A stretch of 64,000 nt of DNA, taken from assembly GCF_022682495.2 (NCBI RefSeq), contig NC_071397.1:29775427-29839426 (forward strand). The letters run 5' to 3'. Positions 1 through 11,700 of this stretch are shown in pieces. This DNA is from Desmodus rotundus. Taxonomy: Eukaryota; Chordata; Mammalia; Chiroptera; Phyllostomidae. The translations under genes and the position numbers were made by a program. The notes below the pieces were generated by a model. That model made no database searches, was not told the origin of the DNA, and was given only the letters and a program-made list of their open reading frames with translations. Position 1 is the stretch's first letter, and every line of letters starts with the position of its first letter.

Positions 1-1130
1 CCTGGGAAATTCTCTAATAATTTTTGCCTGATTAGTTTTGCCTAGCTTCCAGTTTCTGCTTAAGTGTCCCTTTAGGGGATATGATTCTCCCTGGTCCCCC
101 CAGATTAGGTTAGGCTTCCAGTTATACATGGAAACACACCCTGAATCTTTTATTACACTTATCATAATTGTAATTAAACATTTTTGAATATTTATCAGGT
201 AATCTATATCCTGTTGCATTACATCTGTAAGGGAGGAGACCCTGTCTGTCTTGTTTTGGCTTATATCCCCAGCCCCTCCATACAATGTGTGACATAAGGT
301 AGGTAAATATAACTCAGCAAATATCTTTTGAATGAATGAATGTGATTGAGCACAGAACCAAGGGTAGGCAGCGGGGTATATGGAAGAGAGCGTACATATG
401 GGTGTGTGGAGTGACTTCTCTAGGGAAGATTCACAGGAGTCTTGTTTGGGCTAGGTTCTGAAGGTGGAGTGGATTTCACCAGATGGAGAAGGAATTAAAG
501 GACATAGCCCATAAGGTACAAGGATACAAAAGAACATAAGAGATTTTCATGTTGCCCTTTCTTTTGTAAGTTTTCTTTAAGCACAGTCAGATTTGGGGGT
601 GGCAGGTAAGAGGAAGAATGGTGAGAGATTGCAGGCAAGTCACCTAGTTGTAACAGTAGCCCAAACAAGAGTATAACAGTTCTTGAACTCATGGTCAGTG
701 TGCTGTAAATCAGGGTATAGGGCAGGAAGCAGAACCACTGAGTTGTTTTAAGGAATAGGATACTTCAAACATCATCGGAAGGTCTGGAGGAACAATAGTT
801 GGGGAGCCACCGCCAGACTGCTTTCCAGGCCACACAGTATTGCCATTGCTACCAATACTGCCACTGCTGTGGCTTCTTCTCACCCATGAAACTTGTAAGC
901 TGATGAGAGAACCAGGACTATGGTTATTGCAGCTGTTCGATGTCTACTAGACATTTTTGTCAGTTGCCTTTGCTGTAGGATGATGGTCTTTGCCACACTT
1001 GTGTCTTCCACCTGCACAATAAGGTTTATATATAACCCTTATTGACCTATGAAAATCTGAACCCATGCTGTCTGTAAGGCAAAGTCAAATATTTGACATT
1101 CTAATCATATACTTTATAAACTCAAGTGTT
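1..1130. other. SMAP1: Intron 1 sequence, mostly old repeat remnants
   Basis: No exon is visible. Bases about 230-345 resemble the 3' end of an L2 element in the + orientation, ending in a GAATGAATGAATG tail. The rest could not be assigned. Assignment to SMAP1 intron 1 is inferred from the phase of the first exon seen at 36609. Confidence 0.4.
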
Positions 1131-1139
1131 TTCCTGCTA

Positions 1140-1417
1140 CTTGCTGCTGCCGCGGCTGCTGCTGCTGCTGCTGCTACTACTACTACTACTACTACTGCTA
1201 CTACTACTACTGCTGCTACTACTGCTGCTACTACTGCTGCTACTACTGCTGCTACTACTGCTACTGCTACTACTGCTACTACTACTACTACTACTGCTGC
1301 TGCTACTACTGCTATTACTGCTGCTACTACTGCTGCTGCTGTTACTACTACTACTACTGCTACTACTACTGCTACTACTACTACTGCTGCTGCTACTACT
1401 ACTGCTACAACTACTAG
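1140..1417. repeat. Long imperfect CTG/CTA trinucleotide tract
   Basis: About 92 consecutive trinucleotides are mainly CTG and CTA, with rare ATT, GTT and ACA-type interruptions, and three-base register is kept throughout. It opens with a short GC-rich CTGCTGCCGCGGCTG head. All three + frames and a minus frame stay open across it (poly-Leu, Ala/Thr, Ser), which is an effect of the repeat and not coding. If transcribed within SMAP1 pre-mRNA it would give CUG/CUA-rich RNA. Confidence 0.95.
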
Positions 1418-1844
1418 TTTTTGCAGTGGGTGAAATCAACTCATTTTTCCTTCCATTTCTCAATAGAAGATCAAGGAAACTTGGAGGCCATATTGTTAAA
1501 ATTGTAATTACCAAAAATTTCGACGGACTGCCCTATATTCTGATCACTGAAGAGTTGGTTTAACAGACATTTAATTTTTTTTGCAAAACCAGTATTTTCT
1601 ACAAAGATTAGGTATCATGTTAGATTCTGTTTGTGGGCTAAAAAGTTTTGGGGAATAGTCCACAAACTAGTTAGGGATCTCAATAGACATGAAACAATGA
1701 TCAGTGAAATTCTAATCTGTGCATAGACTGTAGATTCATTAAGTTTAGTGATGATAGAACTTAGCGTGATTCGGAGAAGGTAGAACTTTAAGGATGGAAG
1801 TAAAAAAACACCCAACTAATAACATTACATATATACATATAAGT

Positions 1845-2035
1845 TATACAGTGCTTTCTTCTTGCCAGGCACTGTTGCAAACACTTTATGTATATTCATT
1901 AATTTAATCCTCAAAATAACCTTTTGAGGTAGGTAATATTATCCTATCTTACAAACAAGTAAACTGAGGCACACAGAACTTAAGTAACTTTCCCAAGGTT
2001 ATACAGCTAGAAAATGGTAGAGCCAGAAATTTTTT
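1845..2035 (-). repeat. MIR SINE remnant
   Basis: The sequence reads as the reverse complement of MIR. It has the GCCAGGCACTGTT head, a TTAATCCTCA segment, an AACTGAGGCACA core and the AGAGCCAG end. It is ancient and diverged, with no clear target-site duplication. Confidence 0.8.
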
Positions 2036-2124
2036 CATTAAAAGAAAAAAAAATTTAATGGCTACTATATTCAGGCACTTTTCTAGGAGCTGGGAATGAA
2101 GTAGGGAACAGGTAGATAGGGGCT

Positions 2125-2702
2125 GTGCTCTAAGGATCGCTAGTGTGTTGGTCTGTTGGATCTACTAATCTGTTGAAAGCAGCCCTGACTTGCAAGGCTG
2201 GCCCTTGGCTGGCATCAGAGAACTTGAATTTGGGGAGGGTCTCATACCCTAAGTACTAAGAGTCAATACCTAAACTGCTTGTACAAAGTGTGGTTTATGC
2301 TGAACACCTGCTTTCCTCTGGGAGTCTAGATTTGCATATGCGCTAGGCTAGGGTGCCTGTGTTACCAGCCTACCCCTGCCCCCGCCCCACCTACCTCTGC
2401 AATAAAAGACCTAGGCACCTAGTTTCTAATGAGCTTAATTAGAAACATCTTACACTTGTTGTCAAAACTCACTGTTGGGAGAATTAAGTGAGTCCTCTGT
2501 AACTCTCCTTGGAGGGGTACACCTGGATGTTTGTGCTGGTTTTCTCATGGATCTCACTTCATTTACCTTTTCCCTTTGCGTATTATGCTTGGTATTCTTC
2601 TGCTGGAATAAATGATAGCCGTGAGTACAACTGTATATTGAGTCTCGTGAGTACTCTTTGCAAATTACTGAACTTGAGGGTAGACTTGGGACCCTCCCAA
2701 CA
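2125..2702 (+). mobile_element. ERVL-type LTR (MLT2-like)
   Basis: The 3' half carries the family's recognisable order: CTAATGAGCTT, an ACACTTGTTGTCAAAACTCA block, GGGAGAATTAAG, a pyrimidine-rich stretch, an AATAAATGATAGCCGTGAGTAC polyadenylation region, and an end in GGACCCTCCCAACA. This matches the ERVL/MLT2 class from memory. The left edge is approximate and no coding interior follows, so it is probably a solo LTR. Confidence 0.6.
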
Positions 2703-4494
2703 TAATTGATAATGTATATTTTTCTCCAGTATGTTGTACAGGACATGTTGGAGTCACAGTATATCTCAGCCAACTCTAAAACCTAACCTACTAGCAAGGG
2801 TACAGACCAGAGGAGCAGTATGATAATTAGAGGAAAAAATGACTTTATTTGGATGATACGGAGGTAGGAATCTGGACTGTAGAGTCAGCATTTGAACCTA
2901 GGGAGTCTTTCTCCAGTGTCAGTGCTGTTAACCGTGTTCAGTGGTATGAAAGATAAAACATGCTTTTGCAGTTGAAATGTTGTGATATAGAAGAGATTAT
3001 TGTTGGGAAGACACTATCACCTTCATTTCTCAGAGGTTATTGCCGTGGCTTTGTTTTAATTTATCTCTTTGCATTAAATAGTAGAAATACCATGACTTCA
3101 GAATACTAATATAAACAAAATAGAATATTTTTTCTGATCACTAAACTTTATTCTACAAATTGAATCTGCTGACAAATCCTTTAGTAGTTTTGTTTTTTTG
3201 TCTTCCTTGTAACCTCTTTGTTTTCTGTTTCTGCAGTTATGTCCTTAGGCCAGGTACTGCTCATCTACCCCAGCTTTTTAAACCATAGAAACAATATGAT
3301 AGAATTGAAAGAGCACTGGCGTCGTTAAGTTAGTAAAGCTAGGTTTGGATCCAAGCTTTGCCTCTGACTTGCTTGGTTGTGACTAGTTGTCCCTGTTCTC
3401 GCTGAGCCTTACTGCAAAGAGTTATTTCAACTGCGATGTGATCTGTATTCTCTTCTAAATCCCATGCCTCATGTCACTCCTGTGTCAGTATTTATTATTG
3501 TTAATTTAAAAAATATTCTGTTATTGAGGGTTACTATTTTTGTGTCTTATTGAACTTTGGATTATGATAAAATCTTTATATTTTAAAAAGTTTTTCATTG
3601 ATGACTTAGGTCTTGCTGAGAAAATTTAGTTGGTATTATCTTTAATTCTCTCAATTTGTATTATATAACTCATGGGAATATTCTTTACAGGTTGAGGAAT
3701 TCTTGTGTTTGAAACTTTTTTTTAATGCTTTCTTAGAGAAGAATAAAATCAAAGAAAGCAGCACCTCTTCTAGTTAGCTACTAAAGCCAGAACCCCATTT
3801 TATTCATCAATTTAAAGAAAAGGCCTGTAGGCCTATTAAATTTTCAGTCACCATGTACATCAATCAATATCAGTATTTTCTACTTTGGTGTTAGGTAGAG
3901 TTAGGTTAACTCTGAATGACATTTAGCTGTAGTACCAGATAGAGGTGATTTCAAAATATATTTCACATAAAACAGAGCTTAGAAAAGATGCTGTTGAAGA
4001 TATGTGCTTATTTCCTGCCCATATTTATCTTGAGTGGTAAATTGGAAGATTTTGAGGGTCCAAAAAGGAGTGAATGATATGTTTTTTAGTAATTCTCTAA
4101 TCTGTGCCCTCTTGTATCCCCCTCACCCTCCAGCCCCCCTACCCCCAACGATTTTTGGTCTCCATTTCACAAGTGACTGATGATGGACCTTAAGATATGT
4201 CTGTCATTATGTTTTGTAAAGAGTACATTTCAAGGACCAGTGGTCACATCAAACCCAAACTTAAACAGAAAATAAAAGGATTTTGAAAATTGTGTGGGAA
4301 ATCATATGTAAGATAGCTGTATCTTCCAATATAAGAAAATTCATGAAAATTCGTAAAAATTAAGGTTTAGTCTAGATGTTGACCCATTTCTACTCTTGAA
4401 AGTTGCTTTTGGTGTGGGATGGGGATTGTGTATTGGGGCCAAAAAACCAGCAAAAAAGTACATTATTATATTGAAGTGAAATGATCATCACTGG
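2703..4494. other. SMAP1: Intron 1 sequence, no gene seen
   Basis: AT-rich intronic DNA. A MIR-like remnant on the + strand covers about 3290-3420 (GAAAGAGCACTGG, then TTTGGATCC, then CTCTGACTTGC). A C-rich patch lies at 4110-4145. Nothing else was recognised. Confidence 0.4.
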
Positions 4495-5112
4495 GGTATT
4501 AATTTTCTACTGCTGCTATAACAAATCACCACAAATTTATTGGCTTAAAACAACAAAGTTTATCATGTTACAATTTTAATGTTAGAATCCAAAGTGAGTG
4601 TTATGAGCTAAAGTCAGAGGTGTTCCTGGAGGCACTAGGGAAGACTCTTTTTCCTCATCTTTTCCAGCTTGTAGAGCGGTCATCTGTGATGTTTGCCTGA
4701 TAACCCTTTCCTCCATCTTCAGATCTCTCTCTCTTCCTGCCTCTCTCCCCCTCCTCTTCTCTCCCCCTCCTCTTCTCTCCCCCTCCTCTTCTCTCCCCCT
4801 CCTCTTCTCTCCCCCTCCTCTTCTCTCCCCCTCCTCTTCTCTCCCCCTTTCCCTCCCTTTCTGCATCCCTTCCCCTCCTTTCTGCTCCCTTCCTCCCCTC
4901 CCCACCCTCCCTTCCTCCATCATTACACCTCCTTATTTGGCTCTTTTAAAAACCCTTGTTATAACATTGTGCTTACATGGATAATAAAGTGGAAAATCAT
5001 TTCAGGGTCCTTAATTTGCACACCTGCAAAGTAAGTCTCTTGCGTGGAAGCTAATGTGTTTATAGGTTCCAGGGATTGGAACATGGATATCTTTGAGGGC
5101 CATTATTATGCT
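4495..5112 (+). mobile_element. Old LTR-like repeat carrying a minisatellite
   Basis: It begins GTATTAATTTTCTACTGCTGC and continues through AACAAATCACCACAAA and TTGGCTTAAAACAACA. It ends TTCCAGGGATTGGAACATGGATATCTTTG. This is the order of a widespread mammalian MaLR/ERVL-like LTR; the exact subfamily is not decided. Its internal CTCTCT-rich part has expanded into the repeat at 4738-4850. Confidence 0.55.
4738..4850. repeat. 16-bp pyrimidine minisatellite
   Basis: About seven nearly perfect head-to-tail copies of a 16-base unit (TCTCTCCCCCTCCTCT), followed by degenerate C/T-rich sequence to about 4920. The unit length explains the 16-residue period of the Ser/Pro/Leu and Arg/Glu-rich open frames here, which are not genes. 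Confidence 0.9.
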
Positions 5113-5271
5113 TACAAGCGGATTTGTGATAAAAAATTGTATATTGAACCTAGGTTTTTAGAAAAGGTTACTACTTTGGACGTACTTAAGATGGCATAAG
5201 ATGATGAAGTGAATACAGTTTAAAGCAGCTATTTTCACTATTTAAAAATATCATGCATGCAATAGTAGTCC

Positions 5272-5856
5272 TGTTGGGCACGACTCTGTGTGGTTTCGGA
5301 GACTGTAGCCCTGCGAGAGCAAGCCCTGAAAGAGGCCAGTAAGTCTCACTGGAAAACCAGGAAACACAGGTGGCAGGCATTACAGGAAGCCAACACTTAG
5401 GGTTCCCCATGGGAAATCAGGCCCGATACATACATTGTATCCTTTGAAGCTTGCTTTGCTTTGTATAGACCTGTTGATATAAACCGGATGTTTAAGTTCA
5501 AGGCATAAGGAGTAAACTCCTTATCTCATGAAATGTGTCTTAAAGACCATCTGGTGAAAGTATGTCTCACAGACCCTGACCTATAACAAATCTCTGTGTT
5601 CCTTCAATTGTTATCTATAGATAATACCTGTTTTTGTATGACTGTAGCCTTTTGACATTGATTGATGAGCTATGCATGTATGCTGTAAACCCCTACACAT
5701 ACCATTCCCATTAAAAGCTGTTTGGGAGAAAGGCTGGGGCATTCTCCACTAGAGGGAATCACCACCCGCTTTCCTGCCGGAACAAGATTGTGTCCCAGAC
5801 GATTTATTCGCATCCACGGCAGCTGGGAGAGCTCCGGGGGTTGGAGTTCTCCCACA
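5272..5856 (+). mobile_element. ERV 5' LTR (class II-like, Lys-type PBS)
   Basis: Starts TGTTGGGCACGACT and ends CCCACA, the TG...CA termini expected of an LTR, 585 bp long. An ATTAAA polyadenylation-like signal lies near 5711, about 145 bases before the end. It is followed two bases later by a primer-binding site. No gag, pol, env or second LTR follows, because an L1 begins by about 5893. The provirus interior has therefore been lost or never captured here. This is an old, non-coding remnant. Confidence 0.75.
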
Positions 5857-5858
5857 TC

Positions 5859-5876
5859 TGGTGCCCAAACAGGGAC
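5859..5876 (+). other. Retroviral primer-binding site remnant
   Basis: TGGTGCCCAAACAGGGAC is complementary to the tRNA-Lys3 3' end at all but two positions. Both differences are what CpG decay would produce (CG to TG and CG to CA). It lies directly after the LTR end and fixes the element's orientation as +. Confidence 0.75.
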
Positions 5877-6530
5877 CAATCAAGATGAACATAGAAAAAT
5901 TAATGATTTCCATATACTAGCATGCAATAATTGGAAGTTGAATAAAAATTACCATTTACAATAACAAAATATGAAAATTTAGAGACAGATTTAACAAAAA
6001 CAGGCAAGATTTGTATGCCAGAAACTACCAAAGATTGCTGAAATTTAAAGAATACCCAGAGAGTTGGAGAGATACATCATATTCATGGATTAGAAGATGC
6101 AATCTTTATGCCTAATCTGTACAGTCAACATCATTCCTGTCAAAATCCCAGAAGGCTTTTTTTTTTTTCCCGGTAGAAAATGATAAGCTGATTCTAAAAT
6201 TCATAAAGAAATGCAGAGGTTCCCTCAAAATCTATAAACAGCTGTGAAAAAGAACATTGGAGTTCTTATACATCTGACTGAAAGTTATTGTAAAACTACT
6301 GTGATCAGTGTGAAATTGGTGTAAGGACAAATATAAATTAATGGAACATGAGAGATGGTCAAGAAAATAGACTCGAATATAAGGTTAGTTCATTTTTAAC
6401 AGAAGTTCCAAGATAATTCAATAGGAAAAGAACAATTTTAACAACAAAAGAATGTACATTGATCTTTACCTTTCACCATGCCCAAAAGTTAAGGGAACAA
6501 TAAATCTAAATTTAAGATACAAAACTATAA

Positions 6531-6690
6531 GCCCTGGCTGGGTAGCTCACTTTATTAGAGCCTTTCCCAACACACCAAGGTTGCAGGTTCGATCTGCAGT
6601 CAGGGCACATGCAAGAAGCATCCAATGAATGTGTAAATAAAGTGAAACAACAAATCTTCCTCTCTCAAATCAATAAATAAAAAATTATAA
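6531..6690 (+). mobile_element. VES-type tRNA SINE
   Basis: Begins GCCCTGGCTGGGTAGCTCAC and has a box B-like GGTTCGATCTGC. It ends in a CTCTCAAATCAATAAATAAA tail. It sits inside the old L1, and a short ACTATAA/ATTATAA repeat flanks it. Confidence 0.8.
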
Positions 6691-6849
6691 GAAATAAAAG
6701 TTTGTTTTTTAAGTTCTGAAACTATAAAACTTTCCAGGAGAAAACATCTGGGACCTTGGATTAAGCAAAGATTTCTTGGATAGGACACAAAAGCACGATC
6801 TATGAAGATAAAAGTGAGAAAGTGGATTTCATTAAAATTAAAACCTTTG

Positions 6850-7020
6850 CCTGGTGTGGCTTAGTGGATTGAGTGCCTTGCTTGTTTGATTCCCAGTTGG
6901 GACACATGCCTAGGTTGCAGGTCAGGTCTCCAGTGTGGGGCACACAAGGGGCAACCACACACTGATGTTTTTCTTCCTCTCTTTCTCCCTCCCTTTGTCT
7001 CTCTCTAAAAATAAATAAAA
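6850..7020 (+). mobile_element. VES-type tRNA SINE
   Basis: tRNA-like head CTGGTGTGGCTTAGTGGATT, GATTCCCAGTTGGG box B, a CACACACTGATGTTTTTCTT linker and an AAATAAATAAAA tail. The flanks AAAATTAAAACCTTTGC and AAAATTAGAAACTTTTGC are a probable degraded target-site duplication. Confidence 0.85.
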
Positions 7021-7393
7021 CCTTTAAAAAAATTAGAAACTTTTGCTTTCCAAAGACAATGTTTAAAAAAATGAAAAAAATTCATAGGCTGGAGAAAAAG
7101 TTATAGTGAGGAGGGCTTTCATTCAGAATATATGTAAAGAAATATTGAAACAATTGAACAAGGTAAAACTGTACTTAAATGTTCATAGTGGCTTTATTCA
7201 TAGTAGCCAACCACTGGACACAACTAAAATTTCCGTTAGTTGGTGAATGGATAAACAAATGGTGGTACGTCCATGCAGTGGAATAGTACTTTGCAATATA
7301 AAGAAGCAAACGAGTGATATAGTCAGTAACATGGATGACTCTTAAAAATGGTATGCTTAGTGAAGGGATCTCTACATAAAAGCCTACATAATT

Positions 7394-7697
7394 CAGATGC
7401 TCCTCGACTTATGCTGGGGTTATGTTCCTTTAAACTCATTGTAAGTTGAAAATATTGGTAAGTAAAAAATGCATTTAATACACACAGTCTACTGAATATC
7501 ATAGCTTAGCCTAGCCTCCCTTAAATGTGCTCAGAACACTTATATTGGCCCAAAGTTGGGTGAAATCATCTAACATAAAGCCAAGTTTATAAGAGAATGT
7601 TGAATATTTTATGTAATTTATTGCATATATCACTTTGCACCATTGTAAGGTTGAAAATTATAAGTCAAATTGTTGTCATTCATTTGGGGACCATATG
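7394..7697 (+). mobile_element. Tigger/pogo-like non-autonomous DNA element
   Basis: Left end CAGATGCTCCTCGACTTATG and right end TTTGGGGACCATATG are diverged inverted termini. The interior (AGTTGAAAATAT, ATCATAGCTTAGCCTAGCCT, GTGCTCAGAACACTTA) matches a common mammalian Tigger-related MITE from memory. It is inserted in the 3' part of the old L1, whose sequence resumes after it. Confidence 0.6.
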
Positions 7698-7870
7698 CGA
7701 TTTCAATTATATGGAAAGCTAGAAAGGTAAAATTTGTAGGGATAGAAAATAGATCAGTAGTTGCCAGGGGTTGGGGGTGAGGGTAGTAGCTGTTTATCAA
7801 AATGCTATACCAGTTGTTTTATTCATTTGGTGATATTAACAGTTGCTATAGATTATATAACAGTTTCTCA

Positions 7871-8317
7871 ATTATTTTATTTGAATCCATGCAACATTTA
7901 TACTCCCAAAATTATTTTCCTGTTCTATGAGAATAAATTTAATGGTCTGAGTAAAGATTTTGCAAAAGCAGTATTCTTAGATCCTGGCTTAAAAGATAAA
8001 GAATCCTTGGTTGGTGCCCATTTTTCCCCCAAGTCTATTAGAATACTGATGAGTACTTTGAAATCTTTATGTAAATCACTGGTTTAACTTTGGTTTTCTT
8101 GAGACATGTTACTCATACACAGCTCTAAAGTTCCTTATGACATCTTTAGAATATCAGCTTTTTGGTGCCTCTGAACTGTAGGATTTCCTGCTAGGCTCTA
8201 TGATAATTTATAAGGATGTAATGAAAATACAGTCTGTAGACGAGGTTGTCATAATATTGGCCAGAAGAATACCACTTAAGTACTTTTAACTTCAAGGAGT
8301 TGTATAACTTTTTATTA
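7871..8317. other. SMAP1: Intron 1 sequence, nothing recognised
   Basis: AT-rich DNA with no exon-like or repeat sequence that I recognise. Confidence 0.3.
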
Positions 8318-8720
8318 TATTAGATTTTTTTAAAGAGAAAGTTTATTTAGCAAGTCACAGAAGTAGAAGTGAGCTGAAGAAGACATGGGCTTGGGGCCCT
8401 TGGAGTTGAGAAACAGGGGAGGGAGGGAGAGGGAGGGATGGAAGGGGAGAGAGAGAGAGAAAAAGAGAGAAAGGTGCCTTGAGAGACAAAAGAGGGAGGA
8501 GTGTTCTGGCATGCTGGGGGCCGGGGGTGGGGGTTTGGGAGAGGAGGGAGTGTGGGGAAAAAGCGGGTGGGGAAAGGCGCACAGGCCTGCTCTGTAGAGA
8601 GAGCTGCACTGATATTGGAATTTTTGTTGTGAGACCAGTGGCCCACTTCGTAGGATTTGGAAATCATTATTTTGGGGAAATTCAAGTCATAGTAAACCAA
8701 TCTGGGACCCGTTCACAGTG
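8318..8720 (-). other. Unassigned purine-rich block with minus-strand polyA-like end
   Basis: Bases 8395-8580 are strongly purine-rich (GGGAGGGAGAGGG, GAGAGAGAGAGAAAAAG). Read on the minus strand, the block ends TTGCTAAATAAACTTTCTC followed by an A run, which resembles the R region of an LTR or the 3' end of a retrocopied transcript. I could not name the family. The open frames here follow the biased composition. Confidence 0.3.
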
Positions 8721-11700
8721 AATCTTAAAATTCTGAGGTTCTCTTCCAGCTTACTAAACTACTTGAGATAGGGCTGTGCCTACTTAAATCTCTTCCTGGT
8801 CCAGAAAGTAAAGTAGGATCATATCTTTACTAATCATGAATCTACTACAGCTTCTTAAAACTTGTTGGAAACGTTAAAATTAATTTGTTAATTGGTTGTA
8901 CGTATAAGGAATTCCTCTCTCATAGATTTGGAATGATTCCCTGATTTTAATGACCTTCTGTTTAGCCCAAATGAGTTATTGCTCTATTAATTAGTCCTTT
9001 TCCACACCTAAACTTTATAATCAAATAAGGGTTTTTGAAATCTACGTCTTTTAGTAATTCTTTCCTGTTGTTGAGTAATACCCTGTTTTTGATCTCAACA
9101 GAATGGCAGATCTTTTTCCTGAGGTTAGCTTGCTTCAATGTAGGCTTCATGATAATAGGTCCATACATATATTTGAATAAGTAAATCAGGACAAAGTTGT
9201 GGAATACATTTAATAGCAGACAATGGAGCATGAATTTGATCCTGTAGATAATAGGGAACTTCACCATCTTACTATAACTTTGTCAAAAATCATAACCTGT
9301 ATGCTGAATAAAGCAAAGCTGTAAGATTTTATTGCAAGGCTTTTGACCTGTAAGCCAGGAACTCAAGGCCACGGGAGCAATGAATTCTGAGTTGCTCACA
9401 GACTAAGGGATAAACATGGGAATTATTTGGCTTTTTTCAGCTGATTGGTGGCCTAGTGTCTTCTCTGTCCTGTGGATCAGGGTAGCTAAGTCAGGAGAAC
9501 AAGGAAGTCCAGAGGTGGTGTGAACAAACTTGGTGTTTGGGAATTGGCTGGTATCCTCTACTGATTTCTGAGAGGAGCTGTAAATTCCCATCAGTTAGGT
9601 GAAGTTTCTTTTATGTGCCTTTGTTGACTGTCTCCGTTTTGCCCCTGATAAATAACTCCATTTTAGTTTGCTTCTATATCTTCTAGTCTTTAGAGAAAGA
9701 AGTTACATCTTACATAGGTGGTTAGATTTTAAAATTAGCTTTGACTGGTCTTTAAAAGTTTTTAAAGAATAGTATATATAATTTTAATATTAACAACCCT
9801 GTATAATTTTCTTATGAAAAACTAAAATTTCATCACCTGAGATTTAGACTTCATTAAATGAAAGAAACAAAAGTTTCTGTATTTTAACCTGTTCTACTTA
9901 AAATTAAATCTAATGTCCCTAGTGGTGAATGGGGTGTAGGTTAGGGTCAGGGGTTAGGGTCAGTTTATTTTTCCTTGACAACATGGTTTCCTGTATATGG
10001 TTTTAATAATACGTTTGTATCATCTTAATAAGTGTTGATATGTTAATAGGACTATGATGATTATTGCATGCTATAATGTATATGAAGCATTTTTATAGAG
10101 TTTGATATATAGTACGTTGTTGGTAAATGTTGGATTTGAATCTAAGGCCTGTGTGATTAGACGCCAAAAGAACCCTGCTCTACGGTAGAAAAGAACGTGC
10201 TTCAGTATCATCTGAAATGTGTGGAATTAGAACCAGGTTTCTGAAATCTCTAATTATGCCATTTGCCAGAGTGAGTTTCAAAGGTAAAGATAAAATAGAT
10301 ACAGTCCCACATACAGTGTCATTACTGAGCATTTTAGCTATACCCATTTTACTAGGCATTTGAAGAGGAATGAGGCATGGTGACTGCTCTCAAGGTGAAA
10401 AATTGTGCTGTTACTGTGTTTGACTAGGGCACTTAGCAAATGTTAATTCCCTCTCTCAGTTCTCTTGAGAGTTTTGTGTGTTCTCTTGTTGTATAAGTAA
10501 TTTATGCAGTTCCCCAGCAATCTCAAGGATATTAAATGTTCCCACATTAGAGATGGGATCCTGAAACTTAGATTATGGCCAAAGATGCCACCAGTGCCAG
10601 AATTCTAGCTGAAAACTGCCAGACTCTAAAGACCATGGTGCTTCTTCTAATGTCAGATGTTTGTCTTGGCATGCTGAAGCAGAAAATCGTTTATCCATTT
10701 TAGATAGTCCTGGCTTGAGCCCCTCCTATGCCTGCTTTCCTGTGGACCTCCCCTACTTCTGCTGGATTCTTCCTATGATCTGCGGAAAGGGAAGGGTGCT
10801 GGGTCTCTCAGGGGCCTACTGAGGCAAGACTTAAGGACTCCTGCTTTTGAGTTGAAGGAGTCTGTGGTGAGTAATGTAGTGGTGGCAGGGTTGACAGTCC
10901 ATGTTCATTTTATTTTAAATTTTATTTAATTTCATTTTACCTTGTTTTAAAACTCAAAGCTATATCGATGCAGTGTACCCACCCGAATAGATTTTAGAAT
11001 AATTCAGATATGTGGCGATGAAAGCTTAGATGCCAGAGGGAGACATTTTTGTAACACACTTTTAAAAGACACGTATACAGATTTTGAACAGATTGTCATA
11101 TAGGCGCATTTTTAATGTACCCTTGGTAACTGAATTTTGAAAATAAAGCGAAGACCGTTTTTGTTTTTCTTCCAAATACTTTTTAGGAAAATCATCTGAG
11201 TTTTCACATGTAAGAAAACTGCTGCTTCTGATTTTGCCTAATTTTATTGTTGTGAAATTTCTCTGATTTAAAAATTTTAAATTTATTTATAAGCTGTAAT
11301 TGATTACTTTATGATGATTAGGTTTTTTTGTTGTAATTGTAGGAAGTAAAAAAAGATAAATTTTATCCAAATGTTTGATACACTTTCGCTGTAACATGTT
11401 TTCCTTATCTATTTTCATTAAACTATTATTTTATAAACAAAAGATACTGACCTGTTGCTGTTATATCTCCTACCATATTGGTAGATTAAAATAAATGTTT
11501 TCTCTGTGGAAAATCTGTTCAACTGTTATACAGAAGCAGTTTTTCCTCTTGTTTATTTACTGAAAATCACTTGTTACTTGGAATTTGTTTTTCAGTGGCA
11601 GCAATAATTTCACTTTCATAGATGAGACAAGCCTTTGAGGTGATTGCCTTCTTTTTGGGAGCTTTTATTTCACATCCCGAATTCAGGCAATTATAGTTTT

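Larger units (their letters stand above)
5890..7870 (+). mobile_element. Old L1 3' portion (ORF2 end and 3' UTR)
   Basis: Many short stretches match L1 ORF2 and 3' UTR wording: CATATACTAGCATGCAATAA, CATATTCATGGATTAGAAGA, GTCAAAATCCCAGAAGG, the TCATTAAAATTAAAA segment, CCGTTAGTTGGTGAATGGATAA and AGTTGCCAGGGGTTGGGGG. Frames are broken throughout. It is interrupted by two VES SINEs and a Tigger-like element, so it is the older host of all three. Confidence 0.8.

Noticed and set aside
1065..1563. Three overlapping open frames of poly-Leu, Ala/Thr and poly-Ser
   Set aside because: They exist only because the CTG/CTA tract has no stop in several frames. There is no splice context or protein-like flank.
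4582..5034. Glu/Arg/Gly-rich and Ser/Pro-rich frames
   Set aside because: Produced by the 16-bp minisatellite within an LTR-like repeat.
8330..8721. Four overlapping 60-117-codon frames
   Set aside because: All lie in a purine-biased block and have repetitive composition. None resembles a known protein.
9936..9962. Telomere-like GGTTAGGG words
   Set aside because: Only two imperfect units, with no array.
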